Source of the DNA: Bog-159 sp963738375
GTDB taxonomy: Bacteria > Acidobacteriota > Terriglobia > Bryobacterales > Bryobacteraceae
DNA length: 64,000 bases
NCBI GenBank assembly: GCA_963738375.1
Contig: CAVTWL010000004.1
Coordinates: 372,001-436,000 of the forward strand
Direction: 5' to 3'
Of this stretch, positions 29,656 to 40,102 are shown piece after piece; position 1 is the first letter of the stretch; every line of letters begins with the position of its first letter. Under the pieces are notes generated by a model. It did no database searches. It was not told where the DNA came from and saw only the letters and a program-made list of their open reading frames with translations. The position numbers and the translations under genes were made by a program.

Positions 29656-31093
29656 ATGCCTGAATCCAATTCCAAACAACTACTCGACATCACCCGGCGG
29701 CACTTCTTCGGCCGCGCGGGCTTTGGCATCGGCGGACTGGCATTGGGCGCGCTGCTGGACGATAGGATGTCGCGCGGCCAATCCGCTGGCGGCGCGCAAA
29801 CCGCCAAACGAAGCCAAGGCCAAGAGCGTGATCTATCTGTTCATGGCGGGAGCGCCTTCGCAACTGGACTTGTTCGACCATAAGCCCATGCTGAACCGGT
29901 ACGACGGCCAGCCGGTGCCGGCGGAACTGGTCAAAGGCGAGCGCTTTGCCTTCATTCAAGGCACTCCGATGCTGCTCGGTTCCCCGCACAGTTTCGCCCG
30001 CCACGGCGAGTCGGGCGCCGAGGTCAGCCATCTGCTGCCGCACTTCGCCGAAATCGCGGACGACGTCTCCATCGTCAAGTCGATGTGGACGACGCAATTC
30101 AATCACGCGCCGGCTCAGATCTACATGTCCACCGGGCACCAGATCGTGGGTAGGCCCAGTTTCGGCGCGTGGACCACCTACGGATTGGGCAGTGAGAATC
30201 AAGACCTGCCGGGGTTCGTGGTCTTGCTTTCCGGACAGAGCCAGCCCGATGGCGGCAAGAGTTGCTGGGGCAGCGGTTTTCTGCCGACGTTTTATCAAGG
30301 CGTAGAATTCCGGCGCAGCGGCGATCCGGTCTTGTTCCTTTCCAATCCCGATGGCATCGATCCTGCGGCGCGCCGGCGCTCGCTCGATCTGATGCGCGAC
30401 CTCAACGAAAAGCGGCTGGCCGCCGTGGGCGATCCTGAAATCGAGACGCGCATCAACTCCTGCGAGCTGGCCTACCGCATGCAAACCAGCGTTCCGGAAT
30501 TGATGGACATCTCGAGCGAGCCCGAGCATATCCACCAGCTCTACGGCACTGAACCGGGCGCCAACAGCTTTGCGAATAACTGCTTGATGGCCCGCCGCCT
30601 GGTGGAGCGCGGGGTACGCTTCGTGCAGCTCTTCCACCGGGGATGGGATACGCACGGGTCCAGCGGCGGGGACGACATCGTCAACCGGCTTTCACAGTTG
30701 TGCCGCGCGACCGATCAGGCAGCCGCGGCGCTGGTGAAAGATCTGAAACAGCGCGGGCTTTTGGAGTCCACCATCGTCGTGTGGGGCGGGGAATTCGGCC
30801 GCACGCCCATGAACGAAGCGCGCGATGGCTCGAAGTTCCTCGGCCGCGACCATCATCCACGAGCCTTCACCATGTGGATGGCCGGAGGCGGTATCCGCGC
30901 CGGACAGACGGTCGGCAGCACGGACGATATCGGCTACAACATCACCGCAGATCCGATTTCGGTACACGACCTGCACGCGACCTTGCTAAACCGCCTGGGT
31001 TTCGACCACACCCGCCTCACTTACCGCTTTTCCGGACGCGATTTCCGGTTGACGGATGTGGAGGGTGAAGTCGCAAAGACGTTACTGGCCTAA
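29656..31093 (+). pseudogene. DUF1501 Tat-exported sulfatase-like protein, frameshifted
   Basis: ATG at 29,656 begins a Tat-type leader (TRRHFFGRAGFGIGGLALGALL). The frame then shifts at about 29,765-29,800. The second frame gives the long DUF1501 body: AKSVIYLFMAGAPSQLDLFDHKP, ERFAFIQGTPMLLGSPHSF, FVQLFHRGWDTHGSSGGDD and VVWGGEFGRTPMNEA. DUF1501 belongs to the alkaline-phosphatase/sulfatase superfamily. It starts 5 bp after the DUF1549/DUF1553 gene, a standard pair. A single-base indel explains the break, and a sequencing error is quite possible. Confidence 0.88.
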
Positions 31094-31197
31094 ACCACGG
31101 AAGAAGTCCTAGGGATGCGCCCGATCCCCAAATCTTCACGCGGAACCTCGCTTCTTCTTCGCCCAGGGCGTGGCTCTGGACCTTCACCAGCCGACCC

Positions 31198-33141
31198 GTG
31201 TATCCTGGGTATCTATTGCACAGCAGGGCGGACGCGTACATCACTGGCGACTTGATCGGATCCACCGCTGGTCTCCTCATCACCCTCCTGCTCCTCGTCC
31301 TGACGCTGCGCGCCGCCAAGCTGCCCGGAACGCCCATCGCCAACATCGCCTTCGCGGTCTGCGGAATACTATGGAGCTCTGGAGCCTTGTTGCGGACAGC
31401 GTCCCTCGGTTCGGGCTTGCCCACTCTGCGGGGACTGGCGTCCATCGCCTCGTCCGTCCAATACACCGGCGCTGCCGCGTTTCCTGTTGCCATTCTGTCG
31501 ATTTGGCGTCGTTTCGCCATTCAGAACTGGCAGCGTAAGGCTGCCCGTATTCTTCAGCTCTTTGCCATCGCCTCGGGCGCCGCCATCGCCATATCGTTTT
31601 GGCTGCACTTGTTTCCGCGCGGCGAACTGGCGGCTCTCACGGCCTTCAACACTGGCCTGCTGCTCGTGGCCGGGCCGCTCGTTTCTCTCAACCGGGAAAC
31701 CACGCCGCGCTCGGTTTATATCCCCTCGTTTATTATTCTCTACGCTGTGGTAGCGACTGGCATCCTGGCTCTCGTTGCGCACCACTCGCCAACGCAGGAG
31801 CTCTCCCAATCGTTAGCCTTCGCCCACGCGCACCTTGTGCTGCTGGTAATGGTGCTCGCGTTCCTTTTGTTTGCGCGGTTCCGCTACGCGGACCTGTTTT
31901 TGCGGTATGGAGTAAGAATCCTCTTAGCGTCGGTATGGGCATTTGCAATCGTCACCACGGCTCAATCCGCATTCATGATGCATGTCGTAAGCCAGATGCC
32001 GTCGCCACCGGCCATGCATGTCGTTCTGGTCCTGTTCACCGCCACCGGCTTATTACTGTCGTTCACTTTTATCGACGATCGGATCAGCGCCGTGATCGGC
32101 CGCATGATGTTTCGCGCGCCCGACTATCGCGAAGCGGCGCGCCAATTCACCAATCGGCTGCGCGATCTGCACCGCGAATCTGAAATCCTTACGGCGCTTG
32201 AAGACGCGGCCCGCGTGCCGCTGGCATTGGGGGCCGCTCATGTGGTGCCGGCCGGTAATTTACCTTGGCCAAAAGGAATCGCGGAGGGCGAGATTACGGA
32301 GATAGATTATCGCGACCCCTTGCGCAAGGTGCTGCCGGTTCAGAACGCGGAGGTGCTGGTTCCAATCACATCGTCGGGCCGCGTCACCCATGTGCTTGCC
32401 GCCACGCCGGGCGCCGAGCGGCCTTCGTTGGTCACCATCCACATCAACTATCTGCAAACCATCGCGACCCAGTGCGGTTACCGTCTGGACGCGCTCCATC
32501 GGGAAGAAGAAGCCATCGAGCGCCAGAGCCGCGAGGCGCTGCTGCAGCAGCAAGTGACGGAAGCCGAACTGCGGGCCTTGCGGGCGCAGATCAATCCGCA
32601 TTTTCTATTCAACTGTCTGAACACGATCGCCGATCAGGTGGTCCGCGATCCGGCCCGCGCTGAAACCATGACTTTGCGTCTGTCCGAAGTGTTCCGCCAT
32701 GTACTCGACCACTCCAGCCGGCCGCTCACTTCCATCCGCGACGAGATCGCATTCCTACGGAAGTATTTGTATATAGAAGAAGCCAGGTTCGGAAGCCGCC
32801 TGCGGGTGGAAATCGATGTGCAGCCGGAACTGGAAACCGCGCAGATTCCTTCTTTGATCCTGCAGCCGCTCGTCGAAAACGCATTGAAGCACGGCCTGGG
32901 ACCAAAGCGGGATCCGGGTCACCTTCGAATCGCGGTGCGGGCCGATGGCGGCCACCTCCGCATGACCGTGGAGGACGATGGCATCGGGCCGAGCGGGCAG
33001 GCGTCCAAAGGACTGGGCCTCGCCAACATTGCCGAGCGCTTGCACACTCTCTATCGGGAGGACGCCAGTGTCACGCTACAGCGGCGTGAGCCGTGCGGGA
33101 GTATCGCTACGGTAATCATCCCGAGGGGACAAGATCTATGA
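31198..33141 (+). CDS. LytS-type sensor histidine kinase
   Basis: 647 residues. The N-terminal 300 residues contain about eight hydrophobic helices, followed by a poorly conserved GAF-like region. The His_kinase domain (PF06580 type) has the acceptor segment LRALRAQINPHFLFNCLNTI near residue 465. The HATPase has PLVENALKHGLG and DDGIGPSGQASKGLGLANIAERL. The stop overlaps the start of the next gene (ATGA, 33,138-33,141), so kinase and LytTR regulator are co-translated. The start is a GTG with a weak ribosome site; a TTG 18 bp downstream is possible. The stimulus is unknown. Confidence 0.9.
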   Translation: MYPGYLLHSRADAYITGDLIGSTAGLLITLLLLVLTLRAAKLPGTPIANIAFAVCGILWSSGALLRTASLGSGLPTLRGLASIASSVQYTGAAAFPVAILSIWRRFAIQNWQRKAARILQLFAIASGAAIAISFWLHLFPRGELAALTAFNTGLLLVAGPLVSLNRETTPRSVYIPSFIILYAVVATGILALVAHHSPTQELSQSLAFAHAHLVLLVMVLAFLLFARFRYADLFLRYGVRILLASVWAFAIVTTAQSAFMMHVVSQMPSPPAMHVVLVLFTATGLLLSFTFIDDRISAVIGRMMFRAPDYREAARQFTNRLRDLHRESEILTALEDAARVPLALGAAHVVPAGNLPWPKGIAEGEITEIDYRDPLRKVLPVQNAEVLVPITSSGRVTHVLAATPGAERPSLVTIHINYLQTIATQCGYRLDALHREEEAIERQSREALLQQQVTEAELRALRAQINPHFLFNCLNTIADQVVRDPARAETMTLRLSEVFRHVLDHSSRPLTSIRDEIAFLRKYLYIEEARFGSRLRVEIDVQPELETAQIPSLILQPLVENALKHGLGPKRDPGHLRIAVRADGGHLRMTVEDDGIGPSGQASKGLGLANIAERLHTLYREDASVTLQRREPCGSIATVIIPRGQDL

Positions 33142-33899
33142 GGTGCCTGATCGCGGACGATGAAGAACCGGCACGCGCGCGATTGTCGCGCATGATCGCC
33201 GCGCATTCCGGGATGGAAATTGTGGGCGAAGCCATTGACGGCCTGGATGCGGTCGAGAAAATCGAAGAGCTGCGGCCCGATCTCTTGTTTCTGGATATCG
33301 AGATGCCCGGCCTGACGGGCTTCGAGGTGCTGCAAGCGGTGCGCCGCACCGTCACGATGCCCCTGGTGGTCTTCGTCACGGGCTACGACCAGCATGCCCT
33401 GGCGGCGTTCGAAGCCGACGCCCTGGCGTACCTGCTGAAGCCGGTTGCGCCGGAGCGGCTGAACCAAATCTTGGATCGCGCGCGCCGCCTTGGAGGGTCG
33501 CGCGACGAAAAGCAGCGGGAGAGCGAGCAAGTGATAAAAGCCCTTCGCGGATCGCAGACGGCTTTGCGGCAAGTGGTTTGCCGGAAACGCGACAGGCTGC
33601 TCCTGATCGCGCCGGATCGAATCTTCTGGTTTGCCACCGAAGATGGAATTGTCAAGGCCCACACCGATTCGGAGGTCTTCTGGGTGAATTACCAGCTCTC
33701 GGATCTGGAGTCAAACCTGCCGGCCGAACTCTTCTTTCGCGCGCGCCGTGAGGCGCTGGTGAATGTAAATAAGATCAAAGAAATCCGCCCATACTTCAAG
33801 AGTGGCTTTCTGCTGATCATGAGCGACACCGCCTCTACCGAGATCGCCGTAAGCGCGCGCCAGGTTCATCCGCTGCGCCAGCGGATTCCCGGATTGTAA
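33138..33899 (+). CDS. LytTR-family response regulator
   Basis: 253 residues from the ATG at 33,138 that overlaps the kinase stop. The receiver has the acidic pocket DDEEPARARL, the phospho-acceptor Asp in LFLDIEMPG, Thr/Gly switch FVTGYD and LLKPV. The C-terminal LytTR DNA-binding domain spans residues about 150-250 (RDRLLLIAPDRIFWF, FFRARREALVNVNKIKEI). It is the partner of the upstream kinase. Its targets cannot be told from the window. An upstream in-frame start at 33,093 would lie inside the kinase gene and is less likely. Confidence 0.92.
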   Translation: MRCLIADDEEPARARLSRMIAAHSGMEIVGEAIDGLDAVEKIEELRPDLLFLDIEMPGLTGFEVLQAVRRTVTMPLVVFVTGYDQHALAAFEADALAYLLKPVAPERLNQILDRARRLGGSRDEKQRESEQVIKALRGSQTALRQVVCRKRDRLLLIAPDRIFWFATEDGIVKAHTDSEVFWVNYQLSDLESNLPAELFFRARREALVNVNKIKEIRPYFKSGFLLIMSDTASTEIAVSARQVHPLRQRIPGL

Positions 33900-33993
33900 T
33901 CGGCGGCGGCGCATCTTCCACGCTCAGCGCCCCGATTTGACGCTCGTCATTTATCCGTTGAGCCGGCGTTTTGAAACTCTTACCTTGGAAGTC

Positions 33994-34344
33994 ATGAAGA
34001 GACTTCTTTTGGCAGTAATCGCAGCGGCCGTGCTTTCAGCAGGCCTGTTCGCCGCCGACCTTAACGTCGGCGGCAATTGGGAAATGACCATGGATTCACC
34101 CCATGGAAAAATGACCGGGCCGTTAACCCTCCAGCAGGACGGCACGAAACTTACGGGCGCTTTCGAAACAGAACACACCGGCAAGCTGCCCCTGAGCGGA
34201 AAGGTCGATGGCGACAAGATCTTGTTCTCTATCGAAGCGCCAGGCGGCCAGATGACCATCGACTTCGAAGGGACCAAACAGGGCGACAAGTTGAGCGGTA
34301 CTACCAAACCGCTGAACGGCGAATGGTCGGCCGTTCACAAGTAA
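33994..34344 (+). CDS. Small secreted beta-rich protein
   Basis: 116 residues with a clear signal peptide (MKRLLLAVIAAAVLSAGLFAA). The mature part alternates short strands: GGNWEMTMDSPHGKM, LTLQQDGTKLTGAFE, GKVDGDKILFSIEA and GDKLSGTTKPLNGEWSAVH. This resembles small extracytoplasmic beta-barrel proteins common in acidobacteria that sit next to amidohydrolases; no catalytic residues are seen. TTGGAAG upstream of ATG 33,994 is the likely ribosome site. It may form an operon with the next gene, 9 bp away. Confidence 0.8.
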   Translation: MKRLLLAVIAAAVLSAGLFAADLNVGGNWEMTMDSPHGKMTGPLTLQQDGTKLTGAFETEHTGKLPLSGKVDGDKILFSIEAPGGQMTIDFEGTKQGDKLSGTTKPLNGEWSAVHK

Positions 34345-34353
34345 GGAAAAGCG

Positions 34354-35451
34354 ATGCGAACCTGGGTTGCCATTCTTGCACTTGGCGCTGCGCTGGCCGC
34401 GCAGCAGCAAAAATCGATTCTGGGAACCGTGACCGGCTTCAAAATGTCATCGCTCGAAATCGGGCTTCGACAAGATGACGGCGCGGCCACCTACGTGAAG
34501 GTCGCGCCCGAAACCGAAGTGGTCCAGGTACCGCCTGGAGAGCGGGGTCTATCGCGTGCCCGGAAGGCGCGGGTAACCGACCTTTCACTCTCGGATCGCG
34601 TGTTGGTTACCTTCCTGAACGGATCGCACGAGGCGCGCCGCATTGTGCTGATCTCCGCGGCCGATATCTCAAAGCGCGACGACGCGGAACGGGCCGACTG
34701 GCAGCAGCGCGGAGTTCAGGGAACGGTAACCGCAATCCACGGTAGCGAAATCACCCTGCGCACCGGAGCGGCGCAAGGCCCGCCGCGGATTGTGGTGGCG
34801 CTTACACCCAAGACGATGGTTCGCCGCTACGCTCCCGATTCAGTCAAGTTCAGCGAAGCCGAGTGGAGCAAGATCGACCAGATTGCTGTCGGCGATCAGG
34901 TACGGACCCGCGGCACGAAGTCCGCCGATGGCGCCACGCTGACCGCCGACGACATCGTTTACGGCACGTTCCGGAGCGCGATTGGCGCCATCACGGCAAT
35001 CGATAGCGAGGCCCGTAAGATCACCATTGCGGATCTGGTGACACAAAAGCCGATGACCATTCGCGTCACGGCAGACACGCAATTGAAAGAGATGCCTGAC
35101 TTCCGAGGCTTGTTCAAGAACGGCCACTCTACCGGCGATCCGTCCGGCCATGCGGCACAAGCGGTATCCGATCCGCAAAAGCTGGACGTGGCGAAGTTAA
35201 TCGAAATGCTGCCACTGACGAAGTTCGAAAACCTGAAGGCTGGCGGTGCGGTCATGGTCAGCAGCACCCAAGGCTCGCGGACCGATGAAGTGACTGCCAC
35301 CCGCATCGTCAGCAACGCCGATTTCCTGATCGAAACGGCTCAGGGAGCGGCCGCGCAACAGGGCATGACTACGGTTCAAGCGATTTCGGGCATGCACGGC
35401 GGCGCCATGGGCGGGCCCGGCGGACTGAGTCTGCCGGCGATCGTTCCATAA
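34354..35451 (+). CDS. Secreted protein with repeated DUF5666-like OB domains
   Basis: 365 residues with an N-terminal signal peptide (residues about 1-17). Three or more repeats of the pattern G-T-V-x-G/A-I-x-S-x-x-I-x-L followed by T-x-V/L and V-G-D-x-V are visible (SILGTVTGFKMSSLEIGL, QGTVTAIHGSEITLRTG, GAITAIDSEARKITIADL, with KIDQIAVGDQVRTRG). This is the DUF5666-type layout. The C-terminus is Gly/Met-rich. A ribosome site (AAGGAA) precedes the ATG. The role is unknown; it is probably periplasmic or surface-exposed. Confidence 0.78.
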   Translation: MRTWVAILALGAALAAQQQKSILGTVTGFKMSSLEIGLRQDDGAATYVKVAPETEVVQVPPGERGLSRARKARVTDLSLSDRVLVTFLNGSHEARRIVLISAADISKRDDAERADWQQRGVQGTVTAIHGSEITLRTGAAQGPPRIVVALTPKTMVRRYAPDSVKFSEAEWSKIDQIAVGDQVRTRGTKSADGATLTADDIVYGTFRSAIGAITAIDSEARKITIADLVTQKPMTIRVTADTQLKEMPDFRGLFKNGHSTGDPSGHAAQAVSDPQKLDVAKLIEMLPLTKFENLKAGGAVMVSSTQGSRTDEVTATRIVSNADFLIETAQGAAAQQGMTTVQAISGMHGGAMGGPGGLSLPAIVP

Positions 35452-35486
35452 CATTCCAAGCGCTAATCACGGCAAGAAGGCAGCCA

Positions 35487-38303
35487 ATGAACAAACTACT
35501 ATTCGTGTGCCTGTTTACCGTTTGTGCCTGTGCGCAGACGGTACCCGGGTTGCGAGGAACGGTGACCGATCCGTCCGGCGCGGCGGTGCCCGGCGCAGCC
35601 ATCCAGTTGCGCGGGCGTGGCGGAGAGCGCAGCACGCGGACCAATTCTTCAGGCGAATATGCTTTCGCGGCGCTGCCTGCCGGCAACTACCAGATCCGCA
35701 TAGCGGCAAACGGATTCACGCCTGTCTTCAAGAAGATCGCGGTTGGCGCGCCGGTGGTTTTCGACGCGCGCCTTGTCATCCAGACCGAAACTCACGTGGT
35801 GAACGTGGACGATCGGGCGGGCGGTGTGGATAACGGGGCGGAATCTAACAGCGGTGCGCTCCTGTTGGGGAGCCGGGAGCTGGGGGTTCTGTCCGACGAT
35901 CCCGATGAACTCGCCATGCAATTACAGGCGCTGGCCGGACCGGCGCCCGGTCCCGATGGCGGCCAAATGTTCGTCGACGGGTTCAGCGGCGGCAGTTTGC
36001 CCCCAAGTCGGCCATACGCGAGATCCGCATCAACGCCAATCCGTTTTCGGCGGAATATGATCGCGCGGGATTCGCCAAAATCGAAGTCTTTACCAAGCCC
36101 GGCAGCGGCGCCTTTCACGGTCAGGCATTCGGCCAGTTCAACGATTCCATTCTGAATTCGCGGAATCCGCTGCTGACCCAGCCGTACCGGCCGCCGTACC
36201 GCACGCAATTCTACGGCCTGAACCTCGTCGGCCCGATCAAGCGGAATAAGGTTTCGTTTACCTTCGACCTCGAGCATCGGCGGATTGACGACGACGATTT
36301 CATCCTCGCCACTACCGTCGATGCCAGCCTGCGGCTCGTACCGGTCAATCAAGCGCTCCCTACGCCTCAAACCCGGACGAACCTTGCCCCGCGCCTCGAC
36401 TATGCCCTCGACAGCCGCAACGCCTTCGTGATCCGCTATCAGGACCTGCGCGTCGGCGAGGATAACCAGGGCGCCGGCGATTTCAATCTTGCCTCACGCG
36501 CTTACGACGTGCGGCAAACCGAGCGCACCCTGCAACTCACGGAGACGGATGTCTTGAGCCCGCGCGCGATTAACGAGACTCGCTTTCAGTATCTACGCTC
36601 AACATTATCGACTACCCCGATCGACAACGCACCCGGAGTCTACGTGGAAGGCGCCTTCTTCGGAGGCGGCGCCACGGCCGGCAACTCCAGCGCCAACACG
36701 AATAGTTGGGAGCTCACCAACCTCACGATGTTTACGCGTGGGCGGCACACGTTGAAGTGGGGCGGCCGCATCAGGCAATCGCTGCTCGGCGACACATCGC
36801 GCAACAATTTCCAGGGTACTTACACTTTCCTCACCCTGGCGCAGTATCAAGAAACGCTGGAACTGCAACAGGCCGGCTACTCCGGCGCTCAAATCGAAGC
36901 GCTTGGATTCGGCCCGTGGCAATTCAGTTTGGCCGCCGGAGTTCCCACGTCGCGCGTGAGCCAGGCCGATGCCGGGCTGTTTCTCAGACGACGATTGGAA
37001 GGCGCGGCCCAATCTGACGCTCAGCGCCGGGCTTCGTTACGAAATCCAAAACAACTTTGGCGGTCGAACCAACTTTGCGCCCCGGCTGGCCCTTGCATGG
37101 GGAATCGATGCCGCCCGAAGCCAGCCTGCTAGAACTGTGCTGCGGGTTGGCGCCGGTATCTTCTACGACCGCCTGCCGCTCACGCTGGCGCTCAATCGTC
37201 TGCGGTACAACGGAATCACCCAGCAATCCTACGCGATTCCCAACCCGGCGTTTTTTCCGCTGGTCCCGGCGGCCGCCGCGTTGGAAGCAAGCGGGCAGCC
37301 GCAGGAGCTGCAGCCGGTTTTCGCGGGCATCCGAGCGCCGCGGATGGTTCAATCCAATGCCGGAATCGAACGGCAGGTAAACAAGTACGCAAAGCTGACC
37401 GCGAACTGGATTGAGACCCGGGGCGCGCACCTGCTCGATGCGCGCAACATCAACACCCCCATTGACAGCCGGTATCCGTCAGGCGACCCTGATATTATTC
37501 TCCTGACGGAGTCGGCCGGACTAAGCCGCGTACATCAATTGGTGGTCAATACGAATGTGAATTACAAGAAGCTGTTTCTGTTCGGTTACTATGCCCTCTC
37601 CTACGCGAAAGACGACAACGAAGGGCCGCCCGCCGACCCGTATAATCTGCAAGCCGAATGGGGACCCTCGAGTTGGGGCGATATCAGGCATCGGGCTGTC
37701 ATTGGCGCGGCGGTCCCCCTGAAATGGAGGGTCACCTTGTCTCCCTTCTTTGTGGCGAACAGCGGCCAGCCTTATAACATCACCACGGGCTTGGATCCCT
37801 ACGATACAGGCTTTCCCGCCGCGCGGCCGGCACTGCTTGCCGGTGTGCCGATGAGTTCCTGTTCCGGCGCCGCCCTGATGTACGAGGCCGGGCTTGGCTG
37901 CTTCGACTTGAATCCGGCATCCGGCGCGGCGGTGATCGGCCACAATTCCGCCCGGGGTCCTGGCGCTACGAATTTAGCGCTGCGCCTGTCCAGAACCTGG
38001 GCCTTCGGCGGCGAAGGCCGCGGCGACCCCGCGCAGTCGAGCGGTCCTGCGGGACATGGGCCCGGCGGAGGCCCTCCAACCGAAATGCTGAATCCCAACA
38101 CCGGCAAGCGCTATAACCTGACGTTGAGCGCCTCGACGCTCAACGCCTTGAATCACCCGAATTTTGCGCCGCCGGATGGCGATCTGTCGTCGCCCTATTT
38201 TGGACAATATAGAAGCTTGGGAGGAATGATCGTGATGGCTCATGGCGGAGCGCCGAGTACTTATAACCGAAAGATCGATCTCCAGGTCAAATTCACATTC
38301 TGA
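35487..38303 (+). pseudogene. Oar-like TonB-dependent receptor, two frameshifts
   Basis: Three frames join into a receptor of about 938 residues. The first has a signal peptide and a carboxypeptidase-regulatory domain (VPGLRGTVTDPSGAAVPGAAIQLRG). After a shift near 36,000 come plug and barrel segments (INANPFSAEYDRAGFAKIEVFTKPGSGAFHGQAFG, YGLNLVGPIKRNKVSFTFD). A second shift near 36,985 leads to WKARPNLTLSAGLRYEIQ and a C-terminus ending in Phe (KIDLQVKFTF), as expected of an outer-membrane barrel. Such receptors are numerous in Solibacter; substrate unknown. Single-base errors could explain both breaks. Confidence 0.85.
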
Positions 38304-38454
38304 TACACCCGGATTGCCATGGCGCATAAAATCGAGGCCGGTGGCGCCGTCTTGCATGGGGTAAGAGAACACCCGCGCCCCCCTGTCCTTCGGTTACAAT
38401 ATGAATGCCAATTCGGAGTGTGCCGCTTGGCCCCGAAAAGCATTGGGGGAGCCC

Positions 38455-38745
38455 ATGGATAAACCAGCGCAGAACATTCAAGATAGCTTTCTAAACAACG
38501 CGCGCAAAGATAAAATTGTCCTCACCATCTATTTAATGAGTGGGGTGAAACTTTCGGGCCGCATTAAGAGTTTCGACAAGTATTCCTTGGTTTTGGAAAC
38601 CAATAATCAAGAACAGCTCATTTTCAAACACGCCATTTCCACGGTCGTCACTTTGAAAACCGCGCATTCCTATAGCGCTAATCCGCAGGCGCAGCCGGCC
38701 GTTCCGGTGCCTAGCCCGGTCGCCGCGGAAGTTTCCGAGGCCTAG
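38455..38745 (+). CDS. hfq: RNA chaperone Hfq
   Basis: 96 residues from ATG 38,455, preceded by GGGGGA. The Sm1 and Sm2 motifs are clear: NIQDSFLNNARKDKIVLTIYLMSGVKLSGRIKSFDKYSLVLE and QEQLIFKHAISTVV (standard Hfq has YKHAISTV). The last 30 residues are a Pro/Ala/Val tail. Hfq hexamers pair small RNAs with mRNAs. hflX follows directly, as in many bacteria. An upstream in-frame ATG at 38,401 would add 18 residues unlike any Hfq, so the later start was chosen. Confidence 0.94.
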   Translation: MDKPAQNIQDSFLNNARKDKIVLTIYLMSGVKLSGRIKSFDKYSLVLETNNQEQLIFKHAISTVVTLKTAHSYSANPQAQPAVPVPSPVAAEVSEA

Positions 38746-38793
38746 ATCTCCATCGACCCACAACTTCCGCCCGAGCGAGCCATCCTCGTCGGA

Positions 38794-40065
38794 GTGGACT
38801 GGAAGAGCCGCCGAGCCGTAACTCCTCCTGACCATCGCGACGCTGCCGAGTCGCTCGAAGAACTCGCCGAACTGGCCTCCAGCGCTGGCGCACAGGTCGC
38901 CGGCCGCATGATCCAATCGCGCGATGCGCCCGAGGCCGCTACTCTGATCGGGCACGGCAAGGTGCAAGAACTCGACGCCCTGGCGGCGTCGGCTGACGCC
39001 GGCCTGGTAATCTTCGATCACGACCTCACGCCTACCCAGCAGCGCAATCTTGAAAAGCAATTGCCCGGCCGCGTCATCGATCGCACCCAGCTCATCCTCG
39101 ATATCTTCGCCCGCCGCGCCAGAACCCGCGAGGGCCGCCTCCAGGTCGAATTGGCGCAGCTTAACTATCTCCTCCCCCGGCTCACCGGCCGAGGCATCCA
39201 GATGTCGCGGCAGGCAGGCGGCATCGGCACTCGCGGTCCTGGCGAAACGCAGTTGGAAACCGACCGCCGCCGCATCCATCGCCGCATCAAGAAAATTGAA
39301 GAGGATCTCGAAAACGTTCGTGCCGGCCGCGCCCTCCACCGGCGCAAGCGCCAGTCGGTCCCGTTGCCGGCCTTAGCGTTGGTCGGGTACACAAACGCCG
39401 GAAAATCCACCCTCTTCAACCGGCTCGCCAAAGCCACCGTACTGGCCGATGCCCGCATGTTCGCGACCCTCGATCCTACCGTTCGTCCTCTGACCCTCCC
39501 TTCGCGCCGCAGGGTTTTGATCGGCGACACCGTCGGCTTCATCGGTAACCTCCCAACCACTCTCGTTCAGGCCTTCCGGGCCACTCTCGAAGAAGTCGCC
39601 GACGCCACCCTGATCCTCCACGTCGTCGATGTCTCCGCTCCCCACGCCGCCGCGCAGACGGCACATGTTCTCAAGGTGCTCTCCGAAATCGATGCCGCCG
39701 CTCTTCCCCAACTCCTGGTTTTGAACAAGGTCGATCGGCTCCCGGAACATGAGGCCGATGTTGAATCCTATCGGCGCCGCCTCCTGGGTGGCAGCGGAGC
39801 GGCCGCGGAATCGCGCGCCGTTGCTGTCTCGGCGGTCACTGGGCAAGGAATCGAGCACCTCCTCGCGGCCATCGACGCGGTTCTACCCTTCGACCCGATC
39901 GTTCGTGCAACGCTCCGCCTACCTTTGGGTGACGGCGCTCGCATCTCGATGATCCACGATCTCGGCCGCGTTCTAGAAACCCGTTACGCCGCCGATTCCT
40001 GCGAGCTGGAAGTAGAAATTCCAGAATCGTTGCGCCGTCGGCTGTCCGGTTTCATCGCCGGATAA
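38794..40065 (+). CDS. hflX: Ribosome-associated GTPase HflX
   Basis: 423 residues from GTG 38,794. The N-terminal HflX domain (IQSRDAPEAATLIGHGKVQEL, VIFDHDLTPTQQRNLEKQL, RTQLILDIFARRARTREGRLQVELAQL) precedes the G domain with G1 GYTNAGKST, G3 DTVGF and G4 NKVD. HflX rescues stalled ribosomes. The frame is open upstream of the GTG to the hfq stop, and this upstream stretch (PERAILVGVDW) resembles HflX N-termini. The true start may thus be a non-standard codon just after the hfq stop, or hfq and hflX may be linked by coupling. Confidence 0.93.
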   Translation: MDWKSRRAVTPPDHRDAAESLEELAELASSAGAQVAGRMIQSRDAPEAATLIGHGKVQELDALAASADAGLVIFDHDLTPTQQRNLEKQLPGRVIDRTQLILDIFARRARTREGRLQVELAQLNYLLPRLTGRGIQMSRQAGGIGTRGPGETQLETDRRRIHRRIKKIEEDLENVRAGRALHRRKRQSVPLPALALVGYTNAGKSTLFNRLAKATVLADARMFATLDPTVRPLTLPSRRRVLIGDTVGFIGNLPTTLVQAFRATLEEVADATLILHVVDVSAPHAAAQTAHVLKVLSEIDAAALPQLLVLNKVDRLPEHEADVESYRRRLLGGSGAAAESRAVAVSAVTGQGIEHLLAAIDAVLPFDPIVRATLRLPLGDGARISMIHDLGRVLETRYAADSCELEVEIPESLRRRLSGFIAG

Positions 40066-40102
40066 CCTCCCGCCCCGCACCGCGCTATAGTACGGATTCA
40101 CC

